The translations under genes were made by a program, and so were the position numbers. Below the pieces are notes generated by a model, which was not told the origin of the DNA, ran no database searches, and worked only from the letters and a program-made list of their open reading frames with translations. A stretch of DNA of 64,000 nucleotides from Nemania diffusa (taxonomy: Eukaryota > Ascomycota > Sordariomycetes > Xylariales > Xylariaceae): assembly GCA_038501195.1 (NCBI GenBank), contig JBBPUQ010000008.1:3234501-3298500 (forward strand), in the 5' to 3' direction. This document shows positions 36,113 through 48,951 of the stretch, in pieces. How positions within the stretch are numbered: position 1 is the stretch's first letter; every line of letters starts with the position of its first letter.

Positions 36113-39020
36113 CATACTTACACAGGATCGCGGTGTTTGAGGTCGAGGCGGTGGCGAAAATCTAATCTACCTACCGTCCATCGAGGACATGGTATCGCCA
36201 TCGGAAGTCGGAACATACCTACACAAGCTGCCTTGTCACTCTGGAGCCATCAGTGCTCAAACCACATGGCGAAGCACACGGTAGCATGCATATCAGACAA
36301 GGGCTGCCTGCACCACCACACCACACGTACTACTGCGCAAGCAAGTAAGTAAGCCTGCCTACCGTAGTAGGTACAGAGTAGGTAGTCGCAGCATCTGACA
36401 GCCTCGACCGAGACACTTCGAGAGACAAGAGGCTCCTCCTTGGCTTGCCTGTTGGTTAGCCCCTTCTCATGACTTACATACATACATACATAGGCAGAGC
36501 ATGATGATCTAGATACGCGAGACCTGCCGCTGTCTAATGCGTACTCGCTGCAGAGCTCACCGCCGCAGGAACGCGACCAACGAGGCAGGTGTCACAGCCA
36601 AAAGACAGGCAATCGGGATTGCGGCGGCGCGCCTGTGAATCCATCCATCCGCCCATCCATCCATCTATCCACTCACATCCCTCTTATCTACTTACTGCGT
36701 ATGCGTATTCGGTACATACATGCGGATGCGGGAGTCGAAAATCCAGGAGCAGCAGAAAGAAAGACGTGGGGTTAGCGTAGGCATCTACAGCAGGTAGGTA
36801 AGTAGGTAGGATGATCGATCGCATGAGGAGAACTCCCTACCCATCTCCTCGATTTCAAGGCCCACGTATCTACACATACATACTGTAGGTATTGCTTCCT
36901 TCCCCAGACAGACAATCGCAACGGGCGAGGCAAAACAGAGTCCTAGGCACGTGAAGTCCGCGTTTTTGCGTGCGTGGCCGAACCCCGTCGGTCGTGGGAT
37001 TTGCGGAATTTACAAATCCGTGCTCACAGTGTCTCTACAAGTAAAAGCCCCCAAGTTTCTGATATGTACTTAGCGACGCTATCGTAGGTAGCTCGGTCCG
37101 AAAGCGAGATTCGCCTGTCTCATTTCTAGGCATATCTATAAAAACATCAAGACCGTGTATAGTACCATCTTTCTATGTAGACGGGCGATAGCTGATGAGG
37201 TAGGCAAGGGAGGTAGGGAGGCAGGCGTGGCGAGAAGTCCTAGACTAGGTAAATCGTGCCAAGTCCTCCATGTGCACGTATAGGATATTGCCGTATAGGT
37301 AGCGTCAAAAGACACGATGGGTAGGAAGAGACGTGTGTGTATGGTGGTGTAGGTACCTATCTACTTTATGTAAGTAAGTAGGCACATATAGCGTACAGAC
37401 AAATAACAAAGTCCTGCATGGCAAGTGTGCTCTGTCTGTCTGGGCAGTAAATTGCGTGCCGCCGGTTACCGTCTCGAAACCGATTAGTCTAGGACTTTGT
37501 CGACGGGGTCGAGCTCACACACGCTACTGCGTACATACACACTTACACCGTTCTTCCACGAAGAGCTGGGGTAGCTAGGCAGGTAATCTCGCGACGAGCA
37601 TGGATTCCCTAGCCGGGAAGTACGGGGTAAGTGTGATACTGTACGCCGCCGTATCCATACTACCAGGTATCATGACATCCCGACAGCACGGAGATGAGAT
37701 GACGGGCCCATCCAACAAGGCTGAGAAAGGTCTCGGTGGGCCCATGAAGGGGGTTAGATACCCTCCTTTGATTAAGTACCTGGCCTACTCTGTACTAGGT
37801 ATGTAGGTATTAGATCCATGAATAGGCTATTGCACAGGGTTATGGTAGCTCGCTATTTCACACTCCTTACGGAGAGATCGGTAACGGTAAGCGGTGGGAT
37901 AGCATGTGGGATGGGACAATCAATCGGTCTCGGCAGTTGGGATATGCAATTGGCTTCTTTTTTAGGTCTTCTATCACTAAAATAAAAGTCCCGATGCAGC
38001 CTTCGTATAATAGGTTTTGTGTTTGAAGCCCATGTCGTCCGTCGTCCCATCATGTTCCCGGCGGCCCATCATCATCATCCATGACGGCGGCAAATCATCC
38101 CGCCGTCGCCCTTTTGTCTATTGAAAACGAAGACGGCTAGTGATTGCAGTGGCGGTCATGATACACGAGATCGACAGCGCAGTGGTAGGTATGTATGTAG
38201 GTACGATGTATGTACGTAAGTATGTGCGTGTGTATTATGTATGGACGCCCGTATATTTACGCATACCTACATACACTAAATGTTGTAGGTATTTTAGGCA
38301 CAGAGTCTAGGGCTATGAGTTCCAGATAAACCAGGGAGGGGCAAGATCTGCGGCATCGTCTTCCTTTGAGAGGTCAGAATTTGCTGTGCCGTAGACTAGG
38401 CCAGACTAGTTTAGACACTCCTTTCGCATCTGGGCAGCTCTCTACAGTAATCATGGTGATACCTACTGTAATATGTACTGGACTTATACCGACGATCAGA
38501 ATGACGATGGTCTTTTTTTCGAAGGAATCCTAGCGTCGAAAGGATCCACAAACAGTAGCCTTTTCACGGTATCGGTATCGGATCGAGGTACTGTACGTTT
38601 GACTCGTTTCCAGTCACCTCAAGCTGCTATGGATGGTGCACCGCCATGATGTAGCGGAACACCCAGGGACTCGAGGCAGACAAGTGATAGCAGCTTCTCT
38701 TGGGCATTAAGGTGGCGACTGTGTGCATCGTGAAGAAACCAGTCGGTCATCTTGCTGTCTAGTCCTCCGGCGCAGAAACCCCACGATAAATAGTAAAACA
38801 CCGTGATAAGGCCAGAGGACTGATGGGTAAGCTGTTCTATGTCTAAAGTGTAAACTATAGCGCCTATGTGTACCTAGATAAGCGGGCCGATGCCGCATAG
38901 CCGGCCCCGGGTGGTTGGGTCGGGGACGTTGATGCGGATCCGTAGAGCCGGTAATGTGGTTCAACAGAGCCGAAGTCATACTCCTGTGACGAAGAATATC
39001 ACGATAGCTCATCGTCGGGA

Positions 39021-39552
39021 TTAAAGCTCGTCGGTATGGATAATAGATACTTTCTTATTGCCGGAAGAAGGCGTCTTAGGGGCTGCGGCGTCTTCATCGT
39101 CATCGACGATTTCTTCATAATGCACGGGCTTGGCACTTTGAAGGCGGAAGTACTCATACCAGTACTCCGGGATTTTGTGAGTCGATGCGTCGATAGTCAA
39201 CCAGACCAACCCCGTCTTAGTTAGAAGAAATTCAATAATGTTCGGCAAAGTACCAAAACCGTGAATGGCTGAGCCAAAAATGCGAAGTGCTTCGATCTCC
39301 TCATATGATGGGGTATCTAAATAAGCGCTTGTCGGTTTGAAGTTGTCGTCCGCTCTAGCTTGAGCAATAGCTTCGAGCTTATGTTTAACTTCGATATAAA
39401 GTTTTAATTCTGATAGCTGGCGGTCTGGAGCAATACGCCGTAGCGCTCCCTTAAGTCGTGACTCCTTGCTTAGTTTTTACGCCTAGTTCTTTTAAAAAGA
39501 TCAGGTATTTTCCGCCGGTCTGCTCGTATCCTCTACTGATACACGCACGTGC
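39021..39552 (-). pseudogene. Unrecognised open frame without start codon, probable gene relic or internal/last exon
   Basis: The main frame (39476-39021) is open for 151 codons to a stop, with no ATG. It has good protein character: an alpha-helical KLYIEVKHKLEAIAQARAD, then IEALRIFGSAIHGFGTLPN, a hydrophobic FLLTKTGLVWLTID, an acidic EEIVDDDEDAA stretch and a final HTDEL. A second frame just upstream (39552-39454) reads ISRGYEQTGGKYLIFLKELG and overlaps the first by 23 nt in a different frame. This suggests either a frameshift in a decayed gene or a missed splice event. I do not recognise the family. The C-terminal TDEL resembles an ER-retention tetrapeptide, but I see no signal peptide. Confidence 0.4.
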
Positions 39553-41152
39553 TTAAAAATCATAGTTTACTCGTGTCGTTCTTAAATTTGCTCTATACTC
39601 TACTCTGCGTGTTTACCCTCGCCTCATAACTACTACTAGCATATCTATAGCTTCTCGGGGCTTCCTTGCTGCTAAGCTAGAAGCACTACCTGTATGGTAG
39701 CGCATCTACTGGCTCGAGGCCTGAGAGTAAAATGATTATACGCTCATGATACAGTATAGCCAGAAGCTCATTATGAAACCCCCCGTGCTGGTATGTCTTA
39801 GTGGCTTCGTATCCCGAAATAACCCAGTTTCTCGTGCTCCGTAATAGGGAACTGGCTTCTAGCTACTGCTAGAGCGGTCTGGATCTACGTACGTGTGTTC
39901 ACATATCGCTACGTATCGAGCACACGGCTGTTAAGTATGCGAAGTGTTATATAAGCAGATAGATGCTATTACGGGTGCAGCACGAGCGCGATCCCTGCGT
40001 CCAGGATATTTACAGGCTAGGGAGATTTGAACGTCTGCATTAGCCGGGTAGCTAGTTATCGTGTAGGTTTTAGTAGAGTGATCACCCGAGGCTCGAACTC
40101 TTCTACGATTTGTACTAGCCCGCTACTTAAGTGCCTGGTATCTAGAGTGTTAGTAGAAGCCGTCATTCTTTCAGGATGTGTTTACAATGGGAGACAGCTC
40201 GTAGTAGAACAGGAGAGTTTCTAAGGATCTAAATGGGGCCTTGCTATTCATAAAGACGTAGGATGTGCGTTCGTTAGTTTCGTAGAGTGCCCGTATTGAG
40301 TCTAGAAGTATAAACTTGAGGACGAACTAGATTATTGATTAAGAATGCAAAAGTAGAAAACACAGAACCAAGTAAGCCAGGAGCGGCCGGTTGATATGGC
40401 AGCGTAGCCCTCAACATACATTGATTGCTTCTGCAACTACCTACAATAGAAGCATCCCTGCGAAGTTTCAACGATATCATTAGAGGTGTGAGTGAAACCC
40501 ATGGAGTGAGTAAGGAAGGGAAGTTCATGGGTACAATTCTTCGCCTAGGTTGAATGATAAATGAGTTATCTAAGTTCTTCGAGTCACGCTGCAAAATCTT
40601 TGGCAGTTGACACTACTTGCTATCAAGGTTATTCCCACGAGTAATACACTCGGCGGAGTACCCTTTGGCGGAAATCAGCGTCATGGGTTAGCAGATAGGC
40701 AAAAAAAGTTGATGGAGGTTGAATGCGATTACTCGAGTAAAGTGCGCTGTAGGGTAAGTAGATATCCGCCTGCTCAGCTACACGGTGACGATCTGATAGA
40801 AGGTAGGTTGGCCACGGACTGGTGCGCAGATACTCAGGTATTGTTTACTCGATGTAGATTATCTACAGCTTGCCCATGCTTATCGAATAATCCGGCTCAG
40901 TTTAATCATGCCCAAAGGAGCTATTTCGGACGACGAGCAATCGACATTTATATTCAGAGTGCTATACGCATACTATCCATGTGATATGTAAATAGTGACA
41001 AGATATTGATCGTATCATGTATCATGAAACCCAACAGACACTGGTATAAACAACGCGTTGAAAGTCACACCACCTCAAATCCGAGTAGATGAGTAGGAGA
41101 TTAGGCGAAGAATTTGAATCCAATTACGCTAGTGGAGGGAAAATGGAATTAC
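39553..41152. other. Intergenic region, possible decayed element
   Basis: AT-rich sequence with no intact gene. Reading on the minus strand gives scattered protein-like fragments broken by stops, so part of it may be decayed repeat or gene DNA continuous with the relic at 39021-39552. TACGCATA occurs at 40965. The stretch next to 41153 should contain the 3' UTR of the antiporter gene. Confidence 0.4.
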
Positions 41153-44100
41153 TCATGAGTCGAGCCCTTTTCCTGCTGCCTGGATAACGAGGACACTCGC
41201 TCTCAGACCGCTCATAGCCACTTTCTCACCAAGCACACCCACTGTCTTTTGCATCTCGTAAGGAGCGCTAGAAGATTGCTCTGGATTCTTAGCCGAGTTC
41301 GGCAATACAGGATGCCGACGACCGACGACAATAATATCACCGGCGTTGCGGGGGTTTTGTCCAACACTTTCTGAGGCCAAGTCAACAACGCGGTCTGAAG
41401 CTGAACGTATCGATACCGATGTCTCAATGAATGTGATTCGGTCGCTTAGGCTAGGTGATAGAGTTGATCGAGTAATAGCTAGGAAAGAACTATCCTGTGC
41501 TGTGATTTCTAGATTGATGTTAGCTTTTAGCGAAGAAGGATCCTCTCCTAGCGTGCTCTCAGGAACGGCCGTTATCTCATCGTCGCCATCTGTCCAGGTT
41601 AAGTGCGCAATGGTCGCGGTAACATTGGGGTTTTTAGCAAGCTGAAGAACGAAGCTCAACGCTACTCTGTCATCGACACCGCCAATATATGGCAAGAAGA
41701 TGTGATGTGACTTGTCGGCAATAGGAGGAAGGGCAGCTTCCTTGTGGCTCCGCATAGAAGCTATACTGACTGTGCGAGAGAACGCAGCACGCGACTTTTC
41801 TATCGGCGCAATGCCACTGAATCCGTTGCTAATAAAAATGCCGGTATTACAAACGGCGCTACTGAGTGTATTCCTGATGAAATCGAGATGGGATTTCCCA
41901 GTAAAGCGGTCTTCTGAAGAGACCCTATACGATATCAACTGGTCTTCTGTAGTGCTACCAATCTCGCTCCAAGGGATGAGGACAAAGTCGGACTTTTGTT
42001 CTGAAGCGTGCCTCATCACAGTTTCAGCGTATGACTCCTCTGGGGCAACTACCACGCTGCCAGATACAGCCACATCATTTAGCTGAGAGAAGGTTCGGAC
42101 TGCATTGACCACCGGGTCTCTTCGGGAAGCATCCTCTCCCTCGGTCACCCTCATGACTGTAGAGGTTCGTTCAGTAAGCTCAACAATACGCAAGGCATGG
42201 ACTTCGAGAGGGCGCTTCTTGATTGGCGGCCTTTGGTTGGTGTCATCACCCGGTGTGCTCACAGGTTTTGACTCATTCTCTTCACCAAGCAGGGAGATAA
42301 AAGTGAAGAGACTCGGGAGACTGTCTAAGCGTAGGTAGATCAAAAGTCGGCGAATGTTTGAATTCTGGAGCTTATCTGACAGCCCGGCTTTGTCTGTGTC
42401 TGTAGATTTGAGAGAGTTTCCGTCCCAGTCGATTTCACCACGTTTCCATTTCTCTAGCTTCACCCTGTACCATGGTGGGTAGAGTAGCTTTGTCAAGGGG
42501 GTTGTAGCGACAGTAGTGACAAGAGCCATTACAACGAACATGGTGAATGTCTTCTGACTTAGGATATGGGCTTGGAGACCAACATTCTATGAAGAGAATT
42601 AGCGAGTTTCAGATCAACTCCATTAGACAACCTACAAGAACAATCAGCTCTACCAAACCTTTACAACTCATCAAAACCCCGATAGTGAGACTTTCTCTCC
42701 ATACGAGCCCGTTGAGTCTGGCAGCTATAGTTCCACCTATAATCTTGCCCGAGAAGGCAACGACAATAATAGCTATCACATAGGCCCACGTGATACCGTC
42801 GTTCAAAAGACCGAGATTAGTGCTCAGCCCCGAAAAGGCAAAGTAAAGAGGGATGAAGAGGACAGTGATCAAGTCTTCAATTTTCTCGGTGACCTTGATA
42901 GCGAAACCACCATCGTGGGGGCATATCAAGCCTACGAGGAAAGCGCCGAAGATGGCATGGACGCCAATAATACCTATTCTCGTTAGATGTATGCACCATT
43001 TAACATACGGTAGAACCGACTTACTAGTGAACCAGGCCGAGGTGAGCACAAGCAGCAGTGTAACGGCAATCATGCCTTGAGTCGGGCCATTTTGGATGCT
43101 GCCGGTCTTTCGAAGAGCCCAATGAAACACGGGCCTGACTGCAAAGACCAAGAAGAGAAGCCAGCCGACAGTGACGAGAAGGACGTAAAGGGCGGTCAAG
43201 CCATTGGCATTATTGACCAGGGCCACAGAGAGGGCGAGGAGGATCCAGCCCACTACATCATTGCCAACCCCGGCAGCCAGGACAGTCACGCCGACGGGGT
43301 TACTGAGGAGGTTGAGCTCCGAGAGGATACGACACAGAACCGGGAATGCGGTGATGCCTAGAGCAGTACCAACGAAAAGACCGAAGATGCCGAAGTTGAC
43401 GTTATTGGTGATTTCTTCCTGGAACTGATTGTATATCCCCCAAGCGATGGCGTAGCCTAAACCGAAGGGCAAGAGAAGACCGGCCAAACTGACGCCTGCG
43501 GCAACGCGCCAGTTGGAGATGAACAGACGCAAGTCGACTTCGAGACCGATGAGGAAGAGAAACAATATGAGGCCAAGGTTGGCGACATTGTTGAGCACGG
43601 GCAACGACTCGGTAGGTAAAATGTTCTCTTTAAAGTGAGGGATGCGCGACAGCACGGATGGGCCCAACAGAATGCCGCCGATCACTTCAGCAATAACACG
43701 CGGCTGGCCGAGGCGAGACAGAGGATAGTGGAGTAGACGGCATAATATGATGATGATGCCGGCCTAGACCATGCCGATGATTAGCATTACACGACATATT
43801 CGTCTGCAGAATACTGAACAAATACAGAATAGTGTGTCCAGCCACTTGAGGCAGGGAGTGAGACATTACGAGGCCTAGGTACATAGGACGAGATGGTTAA
43901 GAGAAGGAAGGCATTCGATCGATATAGGTATGTATAACGTATGAATGGGCTAATGGATTGATTGCCGTGGACTAAGCACGCTTGATGATATCTAGCTACC
44001 TACCTGGATGATGAAGAGATTGATGGGATTTGAGGTGCTGACGATATTGGGCAGAACGCCTTCTAAGATACCGCCCTGCGGAGGCACGCTCGTGGAAGTG

Positions 44101-44156
44101 GCTTTCGCAGTGGCCACGGTCACGGTGGATAGAACCGTGGTGGTGATGGTAGCCAT
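41153..44156 (-). CDS. KHA1: K+(Na+)/H+ antiporter, CPA2 family, Kha1 type
   Basis: Three exons: 44156-44004, 43763-42636 and 42586-41153. Introns are 240 nt (GTAGGT, branch GCTAAT, CTAG) and 49 nt (GTAGGT, branch GCTAAT, ATAG), both phase 0; 904 residues. Exon 1 encodes a Ser/Thr-rich N-terminus ending NPINLFIIQ, which joins AGIIIILCRLLHYPLSRLGQ at the start of the membrane domain. Landmarks follow: QPRVIAEVIGGILLGPS, LGLILFLFLIGLEVDLRLF and the ion-site motif VGNDVVGW (Asn219-Asp220). The second splice rejoins SCKGLVELIVL to NVGLQAHILSQKTF. The membrane part has 11-12 helices and ends near TPLTKLLYPPWY. About 450 residues of soluble C-terminal domain follow, like yeast Kha1 (873 residues). 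The family exchanges monovalent cations for protons in endomembranes and supports pH and K+ balance. Confidence 0.93.
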
Positions 44157-44283
44157 CGTATGCAGCGGCTATGCGGGCGTAGTAGTATACTCTATAGTAC
44201 CTAATGTAAGCTTATTCTGGACTGCTTATTCTGCACCGCTGAGGGCGATCGCGGGCGTCTGCAGCTCGAGTTGCACGCGAATG

Positions 44284-44331
44284 AGCACAGCGCAGCACAG
44301 CACGGCACAGCACAGCACAGAATAGCACAGC
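44284..44331 (+). repeat. Imperfect GCACA/GCACAGCACA repeat
   Basis: An imperfect pentameric CAGCA array lying about 130 bp upstream of the antiporter start codon, hence within its promoter or 5' leader. Some units differ by one base (CGGCA, ATAGCA). Confidence 0.75.
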
Positions 44332-46021
44332 GCTAGTCTAGGCGACTAGTGAAGCGCGACGATTGTCCGTGGAAGGTACAAGCGACGAGCTGCAAATCGG
44401 GGAGGCAAACGGCCATGCACAGGATCGACGGCCCTTGTCGATGTAAGGAGGGAAGATGGAAATGAGTGAAACCGGAGTTTGAACGAGGCGCCCTATAAAC
44501 ACCTATAAACACGCCAGTCTCAAGTATCGAATTCCCACCAGGTAGTTGGGCCATCAGCCACGCGCTATCCACGTGAGAGGTGAGAGGTGGTGTCAGCCTT
44601 TTCATAGATACCTAGCCCTGATAGGTACAGAAAGGTCCCCTATCTAGCCTGCCTGCAGGATATACTTACTGTACCTTAGGTACTAAACCTTAGGTACCTA
44701 GCTATACTAATTTTACCCACAGAATACAGCTTACATCTATCTAGTTTTCATACCTCATAATACAGTTGGTTGTATGAGCCTATAAAGTGCGTACCAGATA
44801 ATTAGAACCCGGCGTATAGAGAAAATAAATGCAGGATACTCCCAACTTACATAGACATAGATAGGGTTTGGATCAGTGGCGGCTTGACCGCTGCTTCGAA
44901 GGAAGTTTAAGTTACCTATCTACCTCCCCCCACCTACTTATTTGGAGTTGGAGATACCAGTTATTATTAGATGGATGGCCTCGACCCCTTCTCCTAACTT
45001 GAAGTAGTAGTGATCGTACCTTGCTCAATTTTGATTGGGTAGGTATAATACGCCAGTAGGTACTTTTTAACTGTTATATTTATGATATTCATGATGTTTT
45101 GGTCTAGCTTCTGCTTTGTGCATCTTAGGTATGTAGGCCGTAAGTAAATGATTAAGCTCAAGTTTACTACAAGGTATATGTCGGCACAACACTCTATTAT
45201 GACGTAGCGATTATAGCAGCCAAGTAGATAGACTACGCAAAGCCTATAGGTACGCTGTGGAGGGATGGGGCCGGAGATACTGAATACATAATACGAGCAC
45301 GTAAGTATGGGTGTATGTAAGTCACTTAGACCCCATTCCCCCATCCCCCCATCTCCATCCCCCAATCCCCGCATCAAGCCACACACGCCAAGGTGGTTCC
45401 GGAGAGCTGTACCATAACAGCGGAATCATGCCACGAAGTGTACTCTGTAAGCGTAAGTAGACTAACAAGTGATTACTTGGGTGTGAGAGATGCGGCTCTA
45501 CTACTGTAATGGGAAGCCCTCTCTTACTACCTAATGGTAACCCCCACTCACTCTGCTTGTGTACGGTGATATGCGAGTCCGGATCCGGGAACGTAAGAAA
45601 GCCGCCTAAGGTCATGTGCAAGAAATCTTGCGATGTATAATATATGTAAATCGCAATTATTCCCGGCTACCGGAACGAGCGTCCGCAAATGAAGATTTGT
45701 CTCAGCTATCACCGTTGTACTTAGATTTGAAGGTCACCCAATATCTCAGACCGCCTAAGATCACTACCTAACTCAGACTAGATATATAACTAGGTAGCAG
45801 CCTAATTACCCCTTTAAATTCTTGGCAACGGTGATGCTAGGTCGATAACATCTCCGGTAGGTACCTTGAATGGGTATGTAGGTATATATGTATTATTGTA
45901 CATACAGGGTTAGTGAGATGATAGAGGGGGACAACTGCTCTTCTTGTCAATAGTGCCTCACATAATTCCTACCGTCTAAGTCTGCCTACTGGTAACGTAT
46001 ATATTAAAATATCTATCTGAG

Positions 46022-46041
46022 TACCTACCTACCTACCTACC
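46022..46041 (+). repeat. (TACC)5 microsatellite
   Basis: Five tandem TACC units. This is the longest pure run of the TACCTA/TAGGTA word family that pervades the non-coding DNA here. Confidence 0.8.
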
Positions 46042-48951
46042 AACTGGGTACTCGTGCAATGGGTAGAAGATATGGTGTGCTAGCTACCCAAGCGTAGCGT
46101 AAGGAGGTAGGTAGTCTCACTAAGGAGAAACAAATCCATTTTCATCGATACTATTGGGTGTTATAGTTCGTGAAAACAAGTCAAGTGATTTTGATTTTGA
46201 GACTGATTTTACACATGGTAATCCGCGAGGCGCACTTTAACCCTGCCAGAATGACGGTCAGCAAGTGATGACAACATCCAGACGAATAAGAGCTCGCGGA
46301 ACCATTGCTCTCGATAGCAAGGCATGAATATTGGCTTCGCTCTACCGGCGACCACGCGCACACAGATTCCTCCGCGCGCCGTGCAACTGGCGTGTGTCGT
46401 GGTCTAGATCTACGACTAGACCCAGACGCTTACAGCACGAGCCTCACAGATGATCCAAACCCCTCCTAGCTAAGTGGAACTTGTTGCCGGTCGGTATAGC
46501 ACGCCAAGCCAAGAAGCGTCCATGTCGACTCGGTACGCGCGGCATCGTAAAAAGACACGAATAAGGGAATTTCCCCGGACATAATAGGCGCCGCTATACA
46601 GGAATTGATTATACATTAGATAGCAGGCAGTCAGTCCTTGCAAGAGTCTAAAGTGATAGAAACCGTAGCCCAGAATATGTACTGAACTACCTACCAAGGA
46701 ATTAGTTGAATTGACTCTTCAGCCATATCACAGAAAGCTGTTAGATACCTACCTACGACACGTATCTTTCCGTTGGCCGTCAGATGCCAAGTCAGAAGCA
46801 TCGTACCATCTAACACTCTGTATTCCTTCTCACTTTCTGTCATCTCATATGTAATTATATATCAGGCGGTCTGGGTAAAAAGTACGTGTTGCTGGGTCCG
46901 GGACGCTGCACGAGGCTAGAAACAGGCAAGTTGGGAATTGGAAATTAGTCTAATGCAGGTGAGCATTCGTCAACGCGGCGACGAACGAGTCAGGATGCAC
47001 AGATGGATGGGCGCTGGCTGCGGCGTCGCTTGTGCCCTCGCCCGATGATTGCTGAGCCGACCCAGCGCAGCGGTAGGCTACGGGCGTCTTATCGCTAGGT
47101 ACTTGTTGCGTTGCATATGGCAAACCAACAATTACCACCGTGTTCCCGACGACACGGATTACGCGAAGGACGAAGACACACGGTCGGGAACGAGTTGGAT
47201 GGGAAGCCTGCATTAACGTTTCGTTTGTTCTTGGTTGCCGGGACCTGGGGTTCGGCTGTTTTTTTGTTTTGTTTTGTGTTGTCTCGAATGTATAGTAGCA
47301 CGCTTGAAACATACTTGCATCGTCGCACCTATACGTGTATAGTATATAGTCAAGCCCCGCCATCCAACATGGACCCCGACACTTACTATGTAAGCAAGTA
47401 ACACTACAGAGCTGAGCGACAGGGCTGCCGACAGTATAGTGTTGAAAAGAAAAAAAGGAAACGGGTGGGTGAGATCCGGACATTACCTACATACTTACAT
47501 ACATACACGCCTACATACTTGTCGGTTACTGTATATAGGTTAGGTATGTATATGTTTATTTTAGGGACCTACCACCGTTTGGCTAGATGACGGCATTTCA
47601 TTTCATTTGCGCAGATACATACAGCACCCTCCTCCTGCTGCACCTCCAGCACCTGCACGCACATGATTGATTGGAAGACCCCGCGCGCTCGGCGATACCT
47701 ACTTACGTATCTGACGCAGCTTTACCGGGTGAGGCAGGTCGGTGTGCACAGGCAAGGTACTTTATCGCGGGCTTTCCCCAAAACTGGCCCATTCTGCATG
47801 GATTGGGATGGATAGAAGTAGATAGCTGAGTTAGTTTGCCATATTCCAGCGACCAAGGACAGCAAAGCTTTTCGTCCCGAGAGAACGGCTCACCAATTAC
47901 AAGCTGGGGCATCAGCTTAGATGGCTCCTCATCACTGGTCAGCACTTAGACTAGGAACCTAGCCCTGGAACCTTGGGCCTGGAATCGGCGTTAGGGGGAC
48001 CTAGAGAGGGCCCGGGGGCTAGTGTACATTAGGTACCTACATACATACCTACATACAATAGGTAGAAGGGGGGGGTCTCATGGCTGCCGGCGACCAGTAG
48101 TGACACTACGCTAGGTAGACCAACCTAGCTGTACATACTTACAACCTGGTAAGTAGCTACAGTAGCTCGACTTGGTGCCATCGTGTCTCGCTTGAGCTTA
48201 AAAGCTTCTTATTGTCCCTATCTCTCTGTCTACCTATCTCTTCGCCGTCTTGGGTCGCCGTCCTTCGCATACACATGCGACATACATACATACTTACACA
48301 CGCACACACATTTTACCTACCAGCACATACAGTACACCCCACATCCATATCCACATCCGCACCCTAACCTGCATACGATACAATACCTACACACACTCAT
48401 CCTTACGCATATCCTCTGTCTCTCTTTCGGCCTCCCCTTACCTTTGCATTGCATTCGACTCGAGCAAGACTGAGGAAATCCCTCCCAATTTCTAGAACCA
48501 TTTAAAGAGACCCCCTCCCCACACTTCCTAGTACAGCACTGTACATGAGATAGTGGAGTACACGAGCGAGCGAGCGAGTGTACAGCAGCACACCAGCGAG
48601 CAGCCAGCATACTGCCTGCGTATACCTACTTAGAACTAGACCGTACATGTAGTCACCTTACCTTGCTTGTACTTTATTTACCTTACCTGAGGGAACTTGC
48701 TTGGTATCCCCTACCCATCCCATCCTAATCCCATCCCGGAAAGCTACCAGGCCAGTGAACACCCCCTGCCGCGCTTCTGTCGATTGGCCCAATCAATAAA
48801 ATTTCCCTCTCTTCCTGGCTGTTTCCTTAGACCCGTTGTGTGTCCGTGAGCCTTTTCCCTCTCTTCACCACCACCACTACCACCAGTTTGTCGTCGACCT
48901 CCCAGCAACACCAACTTCCGTTCGCCCTGCGCGAGGCGCATGCTACACACA

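Larger units (their letters stand above)
17838..39020. other. 21-kb gene-poor region rich in short repeated words
   Basis: I could support no gene in this span on either strand. Open frames are short, overlapping and without domain signatures. No CIA30-like set of conserved exons emerged on reading, although multi-exon genes with very short exons could be missed. The DNA is not extremely AT-rich. It is dotted with TAGGTA/TACCTA words, CATA and GTAG runs, and many TACGCATA copies (for example 18618, 22345, 24826, 25004, 28507, 33192, 33237, 34930, 36059-36112, 36700 and 38258). A weak hint of degraded coding sequence (KREILRALERAIQAV) lies near 20205-20255. Sub-regions with simple repeats are listed separately. 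Confidence 0.5.
44157..48951. other. 4.8-kb divergent intergenic region
   Basis: This region separates the divergently transcribed antiporter and methyltransferase genes and must hold both promoters. No gene is supportable. The 177-codon minus-strand frame at 46950-47483 has no domain and overlaps other frames. Landmarks are a CAGCA-rich run at 44284-44331, a (TACC)5 run at 46022-46041, a GCGA run near 48563-48577 and a TACGCATA at 48404. Confidence 0.5.

Noticed and set aside
40075..40135. tRNA-like sequence (GAGTTCGAGCC on the minus strand)
   Set aside because: The T-arm stem does not pair beyond three bases and no acceptor or anticodon arm can be built.
44008..44325. 105-codon plus-strand frame over the antiporter start
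   Set aside because: Antisense to antiporter exon 1, which splices cleanly into the conserved membrane domain.
46950..47483. 177-codon minus-strand frame
   Set aside because: Odd composition, no domain or splice logic, and frames on the other strand are equally open. Likely chance.
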